Shown here piece by piece: positions 8,588 through 16,950 of a stretch of 64,000 nucleotides of DNA. The stretch lies in NCBI RefSeq assembly GCF_001612985.1, contig NZ_BDBM01000017.1:93232-157231 (forward strand), written 5' to 3'. The notes below the pieces were generated by a model. It was not told the origin of the DNA. It searched no databases and saw only the letters and a list, made by a program, of their open reading frames with translations. Position numbers and translations under genes: made by a program. This stretch comes from Nocardia gamkensis NBRC 108242 (GTDB taxonomy: Bacteria > Actinomycetota > Actinomycetes > Mycobacteriales > Mycobacteriaceae). Numbering within the stretch: the stretch's first letter is position 1; every line of letters starts with the position of its first letter.

Positions 8588-9625
8588 ATGTCGGTGATTC
8601 GCTCCGCGGGGTTGCGCGGATTTCGCGCGACGGTCGCCGAGCTGGGTGGTGACGCCGAGGCACTGGCCGCGGCATGCGGCCTGCCGGTGGCCGCCCTGGA
8701 CGCCGACGACCTGCTCGTGCCCGACGAGTCCGTCGCGGCGGTGCTGGAACTGGCCGCGCACCAGCTGCGCTGTCCCGACCTGGGCTTGCGGATCTCCCAT
8801 CGGCAGGACCTGGACATGCTCGGCCCGCTGGCGCTGGCCATCCGCAATTCGGCGTCACTGGCCGACGTGCTCGAGTGTTCGTCGCGATACCTGTTCCTGC
8901 ACGCGCGGTCGCTCAGCTTGACCCTGGAGCCCGACCCCTATGGCGATCGCGGCGTGATCGCGCTGCGCTACGGCATGCGGCCCGGACTTCCCACTCCCGT
9001 CCAGGGCACCGACCTCGGGCTGGCATTCGTGCATCGCACCATTCAGCGCTTGGTGGACGACCGTTACGGACTGCGCTCGGTCGAGCTGCCCTATCGCCCG
9101 GCGGCGGCGGTCGCCGGTTACGAGAAGTTCTTCGGCGCGCCGGTGCGGGTCGAGCGGCCGTTCGCGGCGCTGCGGGTGCCGAGCAGCCTGGCGAGCAGGC
9201 CGCTCACCGGCGGTGATGAGAACCTGCACCGGCTGGCCATGGCGTTCCTGGCCGCGCAGTCCGGCGACGCGGCGGCGGCGATCGCGCCGCAGGTACGCGC
9301 CGCGGCGGAGCAATTGCTCGGCACCGCCGCACCCGGGATCGGCGCGGTGGCACGGCTTCTCATGGTGCACCCGCGCACCCTGCAACGACGTCTCGCCGCC
9401 GAGCACACCTCGTTCGCCGCGATCCTGGACGAGGTCCGCAGGGACGCGGCGCGACGGTATCTGACCACGACGGACATGCCGATGAGTCAGGTGGCCTCGC
9501 TGATCGGGTTGTCCGAGCAGGCGACGTTCACCCGATGCGCCCGAAGATGGTGGGGCACAACGCCCAGCGCCGTGCGCCGCACCGGCGCGCAGGCAAGAGC
9601 CCAGCCGCACAACACATTCGGGTGA
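8588..9625 (+). CDS. AraC family transcriptional regulator, VirS-like
   Basis: 345 residues. The N-terminal two thirds (about 15-200) look like the arabinose-binding-like domain of the VirS/OruR group (LRISHRQDLDMLGPLALAI). The C-terminal AraC DNA-binding domain covers about 240-335, with helix-turn-helices near VARLLMVHPRTLQRRL and MSQVASLIGLSEQATFTRC. It is encoded 70 bases from, and divergent to, a Baeyer-Villiger monooxygenase, so it probably controls that gene and itself. The inducer is unknown. Confidence 0.9.
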   Translation: MSVIRSAGLRGFRATVAELGGDAEALAAACGLPVAALDADDLLVPDESVAAVLELAAHQLRCPDLGLRISHRQDLDMLGPLALAIRNSASLADVLECSSRYLFLHARSLSLTLEPDPYGDRGVIALRYGMRPGLPTPVQGTDLGLAFVHRTIQRLVDDRYGLRSVELPYRPAAAVAGYEKFFGAPVRVERPFAALRVPSSLASRPLTGGDENLHRLAMAFLAAQSGDAAAAIAPQVRAAAEQLLGTAAPGIGAVARLLMVHPRTLQRRLAAEHTSFAAILDEVRRDAARRYLTTTDMPMSQVASLIGLSEQATFTRCARRWWGTTPSAVRRTGAQARAQPHNTFG

Positions 9626-9761
9626 CGCGGCGACAACATTCCGGCGTCCGATCCGTCCGTTTCGATAACGGTTGCCCCCGAAAGCCCTCGACCCATTCCC
9701 TCCTCGACGCCGTGTCTTTACCGTCGAAGACGGGGTAGGTGTGCACCGGAAGGGGGACTCC

Positions 9762-11699
9762 ATGAACACCTGGCTTTCGCTTGTCACCGATGCGCTGACC
9801 CGCATCCCCGGCTACCCATCGCAGCAGCGGACGTTCTTCGCCGAGGCGCTGGCCGAGCCGGGACGGTACCTTCTCGTCCACCGGGATCCGGTGCCCGCCG
9901 ACCATGCCCACGCGCTGCTGATCTGCCGCACAGGGCTTTTCGCGTTTCGCTTCGCCGAGGACGTCCCCGCGGAATTCGACGGCCTCCGCCGCCATGTCGA
10001 AGCGACGTTCGGCAAATTGCAGTTCGGGCGCGAGAAGATCGTCGCCCATGACGCGCAGATCGTGCTGCTCGTACCCGGCGAGATCCGGCGGCGCGGGGAC
10101 GGCCGGTTCGCCGTCGCCGGGCCGGGTGAGCTCGATCGGGTCATCCGCGCACGCCACCGGCAGTTGCGGCCCACCCGGGTACAGGCCATCGCGAACACCG
10201 TCGCACACCAGTCGGCCCGGGAGTACGACCTGCTCGAGATCGAGGACGTGACGCCGGACCCACCGGTTCCGGCCCTGCTCGATCGGTCGGAAGTACTGTC
10301 GCCGCAGCGCGATGCGGCCCTGGAGATGCCGTTCCAGCACTGGATGACCTTCCTGGATCCCGAACAGGAGGTGCTCGTCTCGCGCACCTACACCGGCCCC
10401 GCCCGGATCGCCGGTCCCGCGGGCACCGGCAAGACGGTGGTCGCGCTGCACCGCATGGCCAGGCAGGCGAAGCGGTCTACCGGTCGTCAGCTGTACACGA
10501 CGTTCGTCAAGACGCTCGCGAACTGCCAGGAGACCTATTTCCGGCGACTCGCGCCGGGAACCGAAGGGCGCGTCCAGTTCGCCGGCCTGCATTCCTGGGC
10601 TATGGATTTCCTCGGGCAGCGGATCGCGGCGCCGAAGCTCGACCCGCGGGGAGCCGACCGGGTGTTCGGCCGGGTCTGGGAGCAGGCGAGAGCCGTCTTC
10701 GAGGACATCGAGCCGCACGAAAGCTATTGGCGCGAGGAGATCGACCGGGTCATCAAGGGCCGTGAGATAGACGATCTCGACGTCTATCAGCGCGCGGAGC
10801 GTCACGGACGCAACGGCATTCGTCTCGACGACGACCGGCGTGCCGAGGTGTGGCACGAGCTCTACGTCCCGTACGTGAGCGAGATGCGCAAACGAGGGAT
10901 CTCCGATTACAGCGACGTCATCGCCATCGCCCTGGCCGAGATCCGCAACGAACCGCTGCCCGAACCCTACGACGCGGTCGTCGTCGACGAAGTGCAGGAC
11001 ATGACGCTGGCCGGGCTGCGGCTGGCCCACGCCATCGCGGGCGGCAACGGGTCCAGCCCGCTGCTGCTGCTCGGCGACGGCCAGCAGCAGGTGTACGCCG
11101 GGGGCTGGCGCATGGCCGACGCGGGCATCGACCTGCGCGGCCGCGGCGAGGTCCTGCGGGTCAACTACCGCAACCGCCGTCGCGTCTGGGAGAACGCCGC
11201 CGGGATCGATGCGGTGAACGAGCTCGGCGATTTCGATGACGCGCCCGGCGTGCTGCTGCGCGACGCCGACGTCACCCTGCCCGACGGCGTGGTGCGGATC
11301 TGGCGCGGACCGGATCACTACCTGGAGTCGGCGCTGGTCGACGGCATACGCGAATGCGGGAAACCGTTGTCCGACATCGCGGTACTCACCCGGACGCGGA
11401 AGGAGGCCGCCCGGCTCGCCGGGGCGCTCGCCGCCGTCGGCATCGCGGCGCTGCCCTTGGAGGACTACGACGGGACCCCGCACCCCGCGGTCAAGATCGG
11501 CACGGTGCACCGCGCCAAGGGGCTCGACTTCGTGGCGGTCTTCCATCCGAGTTGGTCCGGTGGCGGGCCCCGAACGGGCGCGAGCCGCGAACGAGCCCGG
11601 CTGGCCGAGCGCCAGAAGCTGGTCGCGATCACCAGGGCACGGGACTTCGCCTGGCTCGGTATCCGTGACGACCGTTCGGAGATCGAGCGGCCCTCGTAG
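9762..11699 (+). CDS. UvrD/PcrA-like superfamily I helicase with an uncharacterised N-terminal domain
   Basis: 645 residues from the ATG after AAGGGGGAC. Residues about 1-200 form a domain I cannot place. The helicase core follows: Walker A GPAGTGKT at about 218-225, Walker B DEVQD at about 409, motif III-like LLLLGDGQQQVY, motif V VHRAKGLDF at about 582 and motif VI LVAITRAR at about 620. It should be an ATP-driven DNA translocase. It is smaller than UvrD and lacks the large 1B/2B insertions, so it is closer to the compact UvrD-like helicases annotated in many actinobacteria. It stands alone, with no nuclease neighbour. Confidence 0.85.
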   Translation: MNTWLSLVTDALTRIPGYPSQQRTFFAEALAEPGRYLLVHRDPVPADHAHALLICRTGLFAFRFAEDVPAEFDGLRRHVEATFGKLQFGREKIVAHDAQIVLLVPGEIRRRGDGRFAVAGPGELDRVIRARHRQLRPTRVQAIANTVAHQSAREYDLLEIEDVTPDPPVPALLDRSEVLSPQRDAALEMPFQHWMTFLDPEQEVLVSRTYTGPARIAGPAGTGKTVVALHRMARQAKRSTGRQLYTTFVKTLANCQETYFRRLAPGTEGRVQFAGLHSWAMDFLGQRIAAPKLDPRGADRVFGRVWEQARAVFEDIEPHESYWREEIDRVIKGREIDDLDVYQRAERHGRNGIRLDDDRRAEVWHELYVPYVSEMRKRGISDYSDVIAIALAEIRNEPLPEPYDAVVVDEVQDMTLAGLRLAHAIAGGNGSSPLLLLGDGQQQVYAGGWRMADAGIDLRGRGEVLRVNYRNRRRVWENAAGIDAVNELGDFDDAPGVLLRDADVTLPDGVVRIWRGPDHYLESALVDGIRECGKPLSDIAVLTRTRKEAARLAGALAAVGIAALPLEDYDGTPHPAVKIGTVHRAKGLDFVAVFHPSWSGGGPRTGASRERARLAERQKLVAITRARDFAWLGIRDDRSEIERPS

Positions 11700-11806
11700 C
11701 CGCCTCGGGGTGCGGCAGCGGCCCGCAGGGTCGCGCCCGCTCGAATCGCCGCTGGGAAGGCGCGATTCGGCCGCTAGACTCTCCGATCGACTGGGAAGGG
11801 GGCCGC

Positions 11807-12181
11807 ATGGACGCGGTTATCAAGGAGGTCGCCGAGGAGGGCAAGCGGCTGATCGACCGGGCCTGGCTCGGCGAACTCAGCCGCGACCAGGCGGTGCACA
11901 TGTTCGTCCAGGTCGGCGACGGCATGGTGCGCTACGAGACGGCGCTGACCATCATCGACGACGGTGTGCAGCGGCTGAGCGCCAACGCCAGGCGGCTGCG
12001 GATCCTGCGCTGGTGCGCGGTGCTGGAGTTCCCGGTATTCGGCGCGTTCGCCGTACTCGCGGTGCTGGCGGGGGATTTCGCCACCGCGGGGCTTTCGGTC
12101 ATGTTCCTGCTGATCCTCCAGGTCATCCACCGCACGATGCTTCCGCATCCGCTCGCGGTTCCCCGCCCGCCCCGCACGTAG
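11807..12181 (+). CDS. small membrane protein of unknown function
   Basis: 124 residues. A charged helical N-terminal half (MDAVIKEVAEEGKRLIDRAW...) ends with two closely spaced hydrophobic helices at about 69-108 (LEFPVFGAFAVLAVLAG and FATAGLSVMFLLILQV), so it is probably a two-helix membrane protein with its N-terminus in the cytoplasm. No family is recognised. It has its own AAGGGGG ribosome site and lies between the helicase and the VIT-family gene, all on the same strand. Confidence 0.6.
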   Translation: MDAVIKEVAEEGKRLIDRAWLGELSRDQAVHMFVQVGDGMVRYETALTIIDDGVQRLSANARRLRILRWCAVLEFPVFGAFAVLAVLAGDFATAGLSVMFLLILQVIHRTMLPHPLAVPRPPRT

Positions 12182-12238
12182 CCGCGCCCGGGTCGTGATT
12201 CCCGCCCGCGCGTCGCGGGGTGATTAAGGTGCGTCTTC

Positions 12239-12967
12239 ATGGACCGCACGACCGGCGCCCCCGGCGCACATCCGCACGAACCGCATGGCAACGGCTTCGC
12301 ATCCAAGCTCAACTGGCTGCGCGCGGGGGTGCTCGGCGCGAACGACGGCATCGTGTCCACGGCGGGACTCGTCGTCGGCGTCGCGGCGGCGACCACCGAC
12401 ACCCAGGCCCTGTTCACCGCGGGCGTCGCGGGTCTTTCGGCGGGGGCGATCTCGATGGCGGTGGGCGAATACGTCTCGGTCAGCACCCAGCGCGATTCGG
12501 AGCGGGCTCTGCTGGCGAAAGAACGCAGGGAATTGCGCGACGAACCGGACTACGAGCTGGCCGAACTCACCGGGATCTACCGGGCCAAGGGCCTGACGCC
12601 CGAAACGGCGCGCAAGGTCGCCGAAGAACTCACCGCGCACGACGCGTTCACCGCGCACGCGGAGGCCGAACTGGGGTTGAATCCCGCCGAACTGACCAAT
12701 CCGTGGCAGGCGGCGTTCTCCTCGGCGGTGGCCTTCACGCTCGGCGCGCTGCTGCCGTTGCTGGCCATCTTGCTGCCGCCGGTTACCGCCCGCATCCCGG
12801 TGACGTTCGGAGCCGTGCTCGCCGCGCTCGCGCTCACCGGGTCGGTCAGCGCCCGGCTGGGTGGTAGCTCCCGTGGCCGGGCGGTGATCCGGGTGGTGCT
12901 CGGCGGCGCGCTGGCCATGGCCGTCACCTACGGCATCGGCCAGCTCACCGACGTCGCCGGCATCTGA
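12239..12967 (+). CDS. VIT1/CCC1 family transporter (iron/manganese type)
   Basis: 242 residues. The family hallmark lies in the first helices: LGANDGIVSTAGLVVGVA followed by AGAISMAVGEYVSVSTQ. A hydrophilic linker with acidic and His residues (about 85-145) follows, then three C-terminal helices. VIT/CCC1 proteins move Fe2+ or Mn2+ out of the cytoplasm in exchange for protons, and the linker is the metal-binding region in characterised members. Length and topology (about five helices) are typical. Confidence 0.9.
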   Translation: MDRTTGAPGAHPHEPHGNGFASKLNWLRAGVLGANDGIVSTAGLVVGVAAATTDTQALFTAGVAGLSAGAISMAVGEYVSVSTQRDSERALLAKERRELRDEPDYELAELTGIYRAKGLTPETARKVAEELTAHDAFTAHAEAELGLNPAELTNPWQAAFSSAVAFTLGALLPLLAILLPPVTARIPVTFGAVLAALALTGSVSARLGGSSRGRAVIRVVLGGALAMAVTYGIGQLTDVAGI

Positions 12968-13000
12968 CTCGAACGCGGGGCACTGCTCGGAACACGCCGA

Positions 13001-13033
13001 TGCCGGGCGAAGGCCGATGGCCTTCGCCCGGCA
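13001..13033. terminator. strong hairpin between converging genes
   Basis: Perfect 15-base arms at 13001-13015 and 13019-13033 (TGCCGGGCGAAGGCC and its complement) around a GAT loop. It lies 33 bases past the VIT-family stop and 17 bases past the CsbD stop on the other strand, so it can end both transcripts. Confidence 0.8.
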
Positions 13034-13050
13034 CGGCGGGCGGTGCGCGG

Positions 13051-13224
13051 TCAGCGCTTGAAAGCGTCCCGCAGTTTGTCCGCGGCGCGCTTGACGTTGC
13101 CGCGGCCCTGCTCACGCCGTCCCTCGGCCTCCAGCCGGGGGTTGCCGGTCGCTCGGCCGAGGAATTTCTTCACGCTGCCCCTGGTCGCTTGCACTCGGTG
13201 CGCGAGGCGATCTTCGAACTTCAT
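13051..13224 (-). CDS. CsbD-like small stress protein
   Basis: 57 residues: MKFEDRLAHRVQ, then GSVKKFLGRATGNPRLEAEG, then RGNVKRAADKLRDAFKR. This fits the CsbD family (small, highly charged, helical; a general stress protein in Bacillus). The spacing of the GxxKxxxGxxTGNxxLExEG core matches. It is the last of three small leftward genes (with 13,234 and 13,413), probably one unit. Its role is unknown beyond the stress link. Confidence 0.8.
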   Translation of the reverse strand: MKFEDRLAHRVQATRGSVKKFLGRATGNPRLEAEGRREQGRGNVKRAADKLRDAFKR

Positions 13225-13233
13225 GAGCAATCC

Positions 13234-13389
13234 CTAGTAATACCAGCGGCGGCCACCCACCGGACGGCCCACCGAGCCGGCCACCAGCAGCACGAGCCCG
13301 ATGATCAGCACGATGATGCCCGCGGTGGTGAGCAGCGAAATTCCGAGCAGCCAGCCCAGGACCAAGAGGATGAGGCCGAGAATGATCAT
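13234..13389 (-). CDS. DUF6131-type small membrane protein
   Basis: 51 residues: two tight hydrophobic helices (MIILGLILLVLGWLLGI and GIIVLIIGLVLLVAGSV) and a short polar tail (GGRRWYY). Such two-helix hydrophobic peptides are widespread in Actinobacteria, often next to CsbD genes, and have no known function. An upstream extension in the same frame overlaps the neighbouring gene and is less likely than the ATG chosen. Confidence 0.75.
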   Translation of the reverse strand: MIILGLILLVLGWLLGISLLTTAGIIVLIIGLVLLVAGSVGRPVGGRRWYY

Positions 13390-13412
13390 TGTCGTATTCC
13401 TTTTCTTCTCAA

Positions 13413-13853
13413 TTACTTCGCGGTCACAGGTTTCGAAGTCGAGACCGTCGCGCCGCGATCGGTCCGGGCAGTACCCGAACGGGGGGTGTGCAGCCACCGC
13501 CGCCAGGCCGGCTCCTGCTGAGGAGCCCGCGCCGCCGGTGCGGAAGTGTCCGCCGTCAGATCACGCCGCACCGCCGCCATCTCGCGGCGAGACTTCGCGA
13601 GTTCACGACGCGCGACCACGCCGCGACGGGTCACCCGCCAGGCGCCGGTCAGCACGAGGGCCAGTCCGAACATCCCGATCGCACCGAGGGTCACTCCGTA
13701 ACCGAACAGTGCTCCGGTGGAACCGTGGAAGTGATAGTCGAATACCGCGAAATCGCTCGTCAGTTGCTGAGCGGAGCCGGTGTTGCCCACTACGGCGGCA
13801 ACGCCGACGATCACGGCCGCGATCAAGGCGATGAGCCCGATAATGATGATCAT
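13413..13853 (-). CDS. membrane protein of unknown function
   Basis: 146 residues: two transmembrane helices (about 1-23, IIIIGLIALIAAVIVGVAAVV, and about 52-74, VTLGAIGMFGLALVLTGAW), then a basic, helical cytoplasmic tail (RRELAKSRREMAAVRRDL) and a disordered end. Its first helix resembles that of the DUF6131 gene downstream. No family is recognised. It leads the three-gene leftward group ending with CsbD. Confidence 0.65.
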   Translation of the reverse strand: MIIIIGLIALIAAVIVGVAAVVGNTGSAQQLTSDFAVFDYHFHGSTGALFGYGVTLGAIGMFGLALVLTGAWRVTRRGVVARRELAKSRREMAAVRRDLTADTSAPAARAPQQEPAWRRWLHTPRSGTARTDRGATVSTSKPVTAK

Positions 13854-13966
13854 GGCAATCCCTGTTGCGTCGAGTCGTTTGACAACTCCGCTATTCCCGG
13901 GCCCCCGGCAGTCAAACGCGACAAAAAGGAAAGTTTGAGCGGATCGAATCGGTCAATGCGATTTGC

Positions 13967-14161
13967 ATGACGTACACAGTTACCCTGCACAACGTTACGC
14001 GCGAGTCCGCGTCGGCGATCGAATCGGCGCTGCGCGGCGTCAACGGCATCGACTCCGTCGACATCGACGTGTCGTCGGAGCGCGCGCTCGTGAACTCCAC
14101 GACGATGACCTACGGCGAGGTTCTCGACGCGATCCGGCAGACCGGAGCCTCCGCCTCCTGA
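13967..14161 (+). CDS. HMA-fold (CopZ-like) small protein lacking the CxxC metal site
   Basis: 64 residues: MTYTVTLHNVTRESASAIESAL, GVNGIDSVDIDVSSERALVNS, TMTYGEVLDAIRQTG. The beta-alpha-beta-beta-alpha order and spacing match heavy-metal-associated domains such as copper chaperones. The metal loop, normally MTCxxC, here reads HNVTRESAS with no cysteine at all, so it should not bind Cu(I) in the usual way. It may be a regulatory or protein-binding relic of the fold. It is divergent from the CsbD group. No copper ATPase is nearby. Confidence 0.7.
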   Translation: MTYTVTLHNVTRESASAIESALRGVNGIDSVDIDVSSERALVNSTTMTYGEVLDAIRQTGASAS

Positions 14162-14880
14162 TCGACGTTCGCCCGCCGCGCGGCTGCCCGGTACCTCCGA
14201 CCTGCGCGAAGCCCTGGTAGGCAACCCGCGGGGCCGTCGCCGCGGGCCGCACATCCTCCGGTTGCCTCACCGGCACCGAGCGGGTGACGGACGTGGTCGG
14301 ACGTCGAGTTTCCACCGGATCGGTGGACGACGCCCCAGCGCATGCGTGCGCGGGCCGTGCCTCGCGTCGCCGCGCCCGAAAGGCCGTCGGCACCGAGCGA
14401 GCCTCGAGGAACCGGCACGGAAAGGCCCTCGCGGACAGACGATTCGACGGTGCCGCTGCCGGTGGAGCGATCACGCCCGCGTCACCGCGAGATGATCACC
14501 GGCGCGACCATCTCGAAACCTCCGGTCCGCCAAGGGCATCGAACCTCGGCGCCCTCGTCTACGGCGCACGCACCCGCTCTGCAACACGCGGGTCTGCCTG
14601 TCAACCGCGCCGCTTTCGAACCCGTCCGCCATAGGGCGTTCGCGGCAAATGCGTGAGAGATCTTCCGGCGCTGCGGTTCCGGTATCGCCCACGGGCGGTC
14701 CGTGCGACACCGAGGAGATGGGGCGAGCGACGATGATCGCCCCACCTGCTACCGCTCTCGGGCGCCGAACCCTTCGCGGTCACTCACCCTTCGGGGCGAC
14801 CACAACGGCATGCGCAGGCGGAGCACGCACGAGTATGATCTACGCCACATACCCTGTCAACCACAGGAGACAACGCTGCC
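14162..14880. other. 719-base region with no supported gene
   Basis: Short open frames exist on both strands, but none has a recognisable product, a good ribosome site and typical coding character together. The last 60 bases (ATGATCTACGCC...CAACCACAGGAGACAACG) look like a leader: CAGGAG precedes the EspR-like start by about 10 bases. The rest could be decayed sequence. Confidence 0.5.
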
Positions 14881-15321
14881 ATGGGGGAGGATTTACACCC
14901 GTTCACGCGGGCGCTCAACACACTCATCGACGGAATGCACCCGCCCACCGGGAACGACGGGCGGCCGCACCAGATCACCCACCGCGCGCTGGCCGCGGAC
15001 ATCCACCGCGCCACCGGCGCGCGCCTGTCCGCCAACTACCTCTGGAAGCTGCGCACCGGGCAGGCGGTGAACCCCTCCTACGAGACGCTGGAGGTGTTCC
15101 GTGGTTACTTCGGGCTCGCCAGCCTGGACCCGTTCACCGAACCCCGGTTGGCGGCGACGCGCGGCAACGAACTGGCATTGATCAACGCGCTCAAGGGAAA
15201 CGCCGCGCACGAGGCGCTGGAACCGGTGCTGCGCGACGGGCTGCGCCAGGGTACGGTCCGCGCCGAGTCGGTGCTGGCGATGCTGAATGTCCTGCGGCGC
15301 ATCGAGAACGAGCAACGCTGA
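14881..15321 (+). CDS. EspR-like XRE-type DNA-binding protein
   Basis: 146 residues. The N-terminal half matches the EspR fold: FTRALNTLIDGMHPPTG, then HRALAADIHRATGARLS, ANYLWKLRTGQAVNPSYETL and FRGYFG. In M. tuberculosis EspR the equivalent recognition segment, as I recall it, is YLSQLRSGNRTNPS. The C-terminal part (about 95-146) is helical and could be the dimerisation domain. EspR is a nucleoid-type regulator that acts on ESX-1-linked and cell-wall genes. Whether this paralogue regulates the type VII-like cluster at 0.5-3.1 kb is only a suggestion. Confidence 0.8.
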   Translation: MGEDLHPFTRALNTLIDGMHPPTGNDGRPHQITHRALAADIHRATGARLSANYLWKLRTGQAVNPSYETLEVFRGYFGLASLDPFTEPRLAATRGNELALINALKGNAAHEALEPVLRDGLRQGTVRAESVLAMLNVLRRIENEQR

Positions 15322-15364
15322 ACGATCCGGATGGCGCCGAGCCCCCCATCGGCGGTGGCCGAGT

Positions 15365-16369
15365 TCAATACGGGCGGCTCGGCATGCGCACCCGCCGGAT
15401 CGGCGCCACCGTCCACCAGGTGACGCACCGCCACACCCATTCCAGCGGACCGTATTCGAACAACCGTAACCACACCGCACTGAACACCGCCTGCACCAGG
15501 ATGATCGCGACCGCCAACCCCAGCACCGGCGCGTAGTCGCCGGAGCCGTACAGACCCAGACGCGGTGCGGCGAGCAGGATCAGCGCGGTGGCGCCCACGT
15601 AATTGGTCAACGCCATGCGGCCCAGCGGCCGCAGCACCTCCGCCAGGACCTGACCGGGCTCGACGCGCAGCAACAGCAGCAATCCGGTGACGTAGGCCAG
15701 CGCACCCAGCAGGCCCGCCACGGCCGTGGCCGGCGTGGACCACAGCTCCAGATACGGTGTGTGGTACTCCCACATTCCCGCCACTATCGCGGCGGGCAGG
15801 GCGAGGGCGAACACGGCGCCGATCTGCCAGACCCGCTCGTCCAGGGTGTCCACGATTCCGGCGCGCGCGGTGGCCAGGCCCAGCAGGAACAACCCGGGCG
15901 CCAGGGCCAGCCCGCCGCCCAGGGCCAGCGCCACGCCCAACGTGCCCACGAGCCCGGCCACCAGCACCACCCAGTTCGGCAGCGCCGAGGCGGGCAGCAG
16001 GATCACCAGCCCGGCCAGCGCGTACGGAAGCAGCGCCTCACCCGGCTGGAACAGCTGATGGACCGCGCCGATCACCCCGAGCGCCAGCAAGCGGCGGATC
16101 AGGACCGACCGGGGGCGCTGGCCGCGCTCCGCGGCATTGTCCAGCAGTAACGCGAAGCCGATTCCGAACAGGAACGAGAAGATCGGGAAGAACCGCCCCT
16201 CGAACACCACCGACAGCACGTGCCGGATCGGTATCAGCACGCCCGATTCATCCGTGGCCGCCATGTCGGCGATCCGCCAGATATCCACCACCAGGATGCC
16301 GCACAGCGCGAAGCCACGAACCGCGTCCAGTTCCTGGATGCGCGGATCGGCCCCGCGTCCGTAATGCAT
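15365..16369 (-). CDS. DUF418 family membrane protein
   Basis: 334 residues. RIQELDAVRGFALCGILVVDI near the N-terminus and the C-terminal LRPLGRMALTNYVGATA...GPLEWVWRCVTWW are hallmarks of the DUF418 (YeiB-like) family of multi-helix proteins, distantly like acyltransferase-3. About nine to ten membrane helices. The function is unknown. The ATG at 16,369 overlaps the ATG of the divergent MarR gene (ATGCATG), so the two share one promoter region lying inside the coding sequences. Confidence 0.85.
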   Translation of the reverse strand: MHYGRGADPRIQELDAVRGFALCGILVVDIWRIADMAATDESGVLIPIRHVLSVVFEGRFFPIFSFLFGIGFALLLDNAAERGQRPRSVLIRRLLALGVIGAVHQLFQPGEALLPYALAGLVILLPASALPNWVVLVAGLVGTLGVALALGGGLALAPGLFLLGLATARAGIVDTLDERVWQIGAVFALALPAAIVAGMWEYHTPYLELWSTPATAVAGLLGALAYVTGLLLLLRVEPGQVLAEVLRPLGRMALTNYVGATALILLAAPRLGLYGSGDYAPVLGLAVAIILVQAVFSAVWLRLFEYGPLEWVWRCVTWWTVAPIRRVRMPSRPY

Positions 16370-16796
16370 GGATCTCACGGTATCCAGCGGCGGCCCCGGA
16401 GCCGGGATCTCGCACCGAGATGTCGCCCAGCTGGAGCCGCTCGGCCTGACCCACCCGCAGTATCTGGTGATGCTCGCGCTGTGGGGTGCGGCGCCGATGT
16501 CGGTCAAAGCGATCGCCGAAGCCGTCCAGCTCGACTCTCCCACGCTGTCCCCGCTGCTCGAGCGCCTGGAAGCGGCCGGGCTGATCAGTCGCGAACGAGA
16601 CAGCCGGGACGAGCGGAACCTGGTGGTGAACCTGACGTCGGACGGAGCCGCGCTGCGCGCTAAGGCCGAGCAGATCCCGCCCGCCGTCGTACAGCGCCTC
16701 GGCGTGACCATGGCCGACCTCGAGCAGCTGCGCGACGCCCTCACCCGGGTGAACGAGGCGGCCCGCCGGTCTACACCGTCGCCTTCATGCCGATGA
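16368..16796 (+). CDS. MarR family regulator, N-terminus possibly misplaced or shortened
   Basis: The 142 residues include a clear MarR winged helix: LGLTHPQYLVMLALW, MSVKAIAEAVQLDSPTLSPLLERLEAAGLISRERD, SRDERNLVVNLTSDG. It is of the OhrR-like type. The usual first helix (about 20 residues, with DNA and dimer contacts) is replaced by a Gly/Ser-rich MDLTVSSGGPGAG, and the start overlaps the divergent DUF418 start. Either the real start is a downstream codon or the gene has lost its 5' end. It lacks the reactive Cys expected near the N-terminus of OhrR. Confidence 0.7.
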   Translation: MDLTVSSGGPGAGISHRDVAQLEPLGLTHPQYLVMLALWGAAPMSVKAIAEAVQLDSPTLSPLLERLEAAGLISRERDSRDERNLVVNLTSDGAALRAKAEQIPPAVVQRLGVTMADLEQLRDALTRVNEAARRSTPSPSCR

Positions 16797-16909
16797 ACCG
16801 CGCGCACCGGCTCGCGAAGCACGGATTGCCCGCCGATCTGAAGAACCCGCGACAAGCCCAGCGGGAAGCGCGGGAACGCGCCAGATACTCCGCGCAGCAC
16901 CCCCACTGA
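16787..16909 (+). CDS. possible 40-residue basic protein overlapping the MarR gene end
   Basis: ATG at 16,787 overlaps the MarR stop and gives MPMNRAHRLAKHGLP, then DLKNPRQAQREARERARYSA. It is highly charged and coherent and ends at a TGA. It could be a translationally coupled small protein, or the true C-terminus of the regulator after a frameshift. No family is recognised. Confidence 0.3.
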   Translation: MPMNRAHRLAKHGLPADLKNPRQAQREARERARYSAQHPH

Positions 16910-16950
16910 CCGCTGCGGCCCCCGAGTGCGCAGGCCGCGAGAAACCGACG

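Noticed and set aside
9528..11546. 672-codon frame antisense to the helicase
   Set aside because: Shadow frame typical of GC-rich coding DNA; the plus-strand helicase has intact motifs throughout.
14284..14745. Overlapping frames on both strands upstream of the EspR-like gene
   Set aside because: Arg-rich, unstructured translations typical of non-coding GC-rich DNA; no family likeness.
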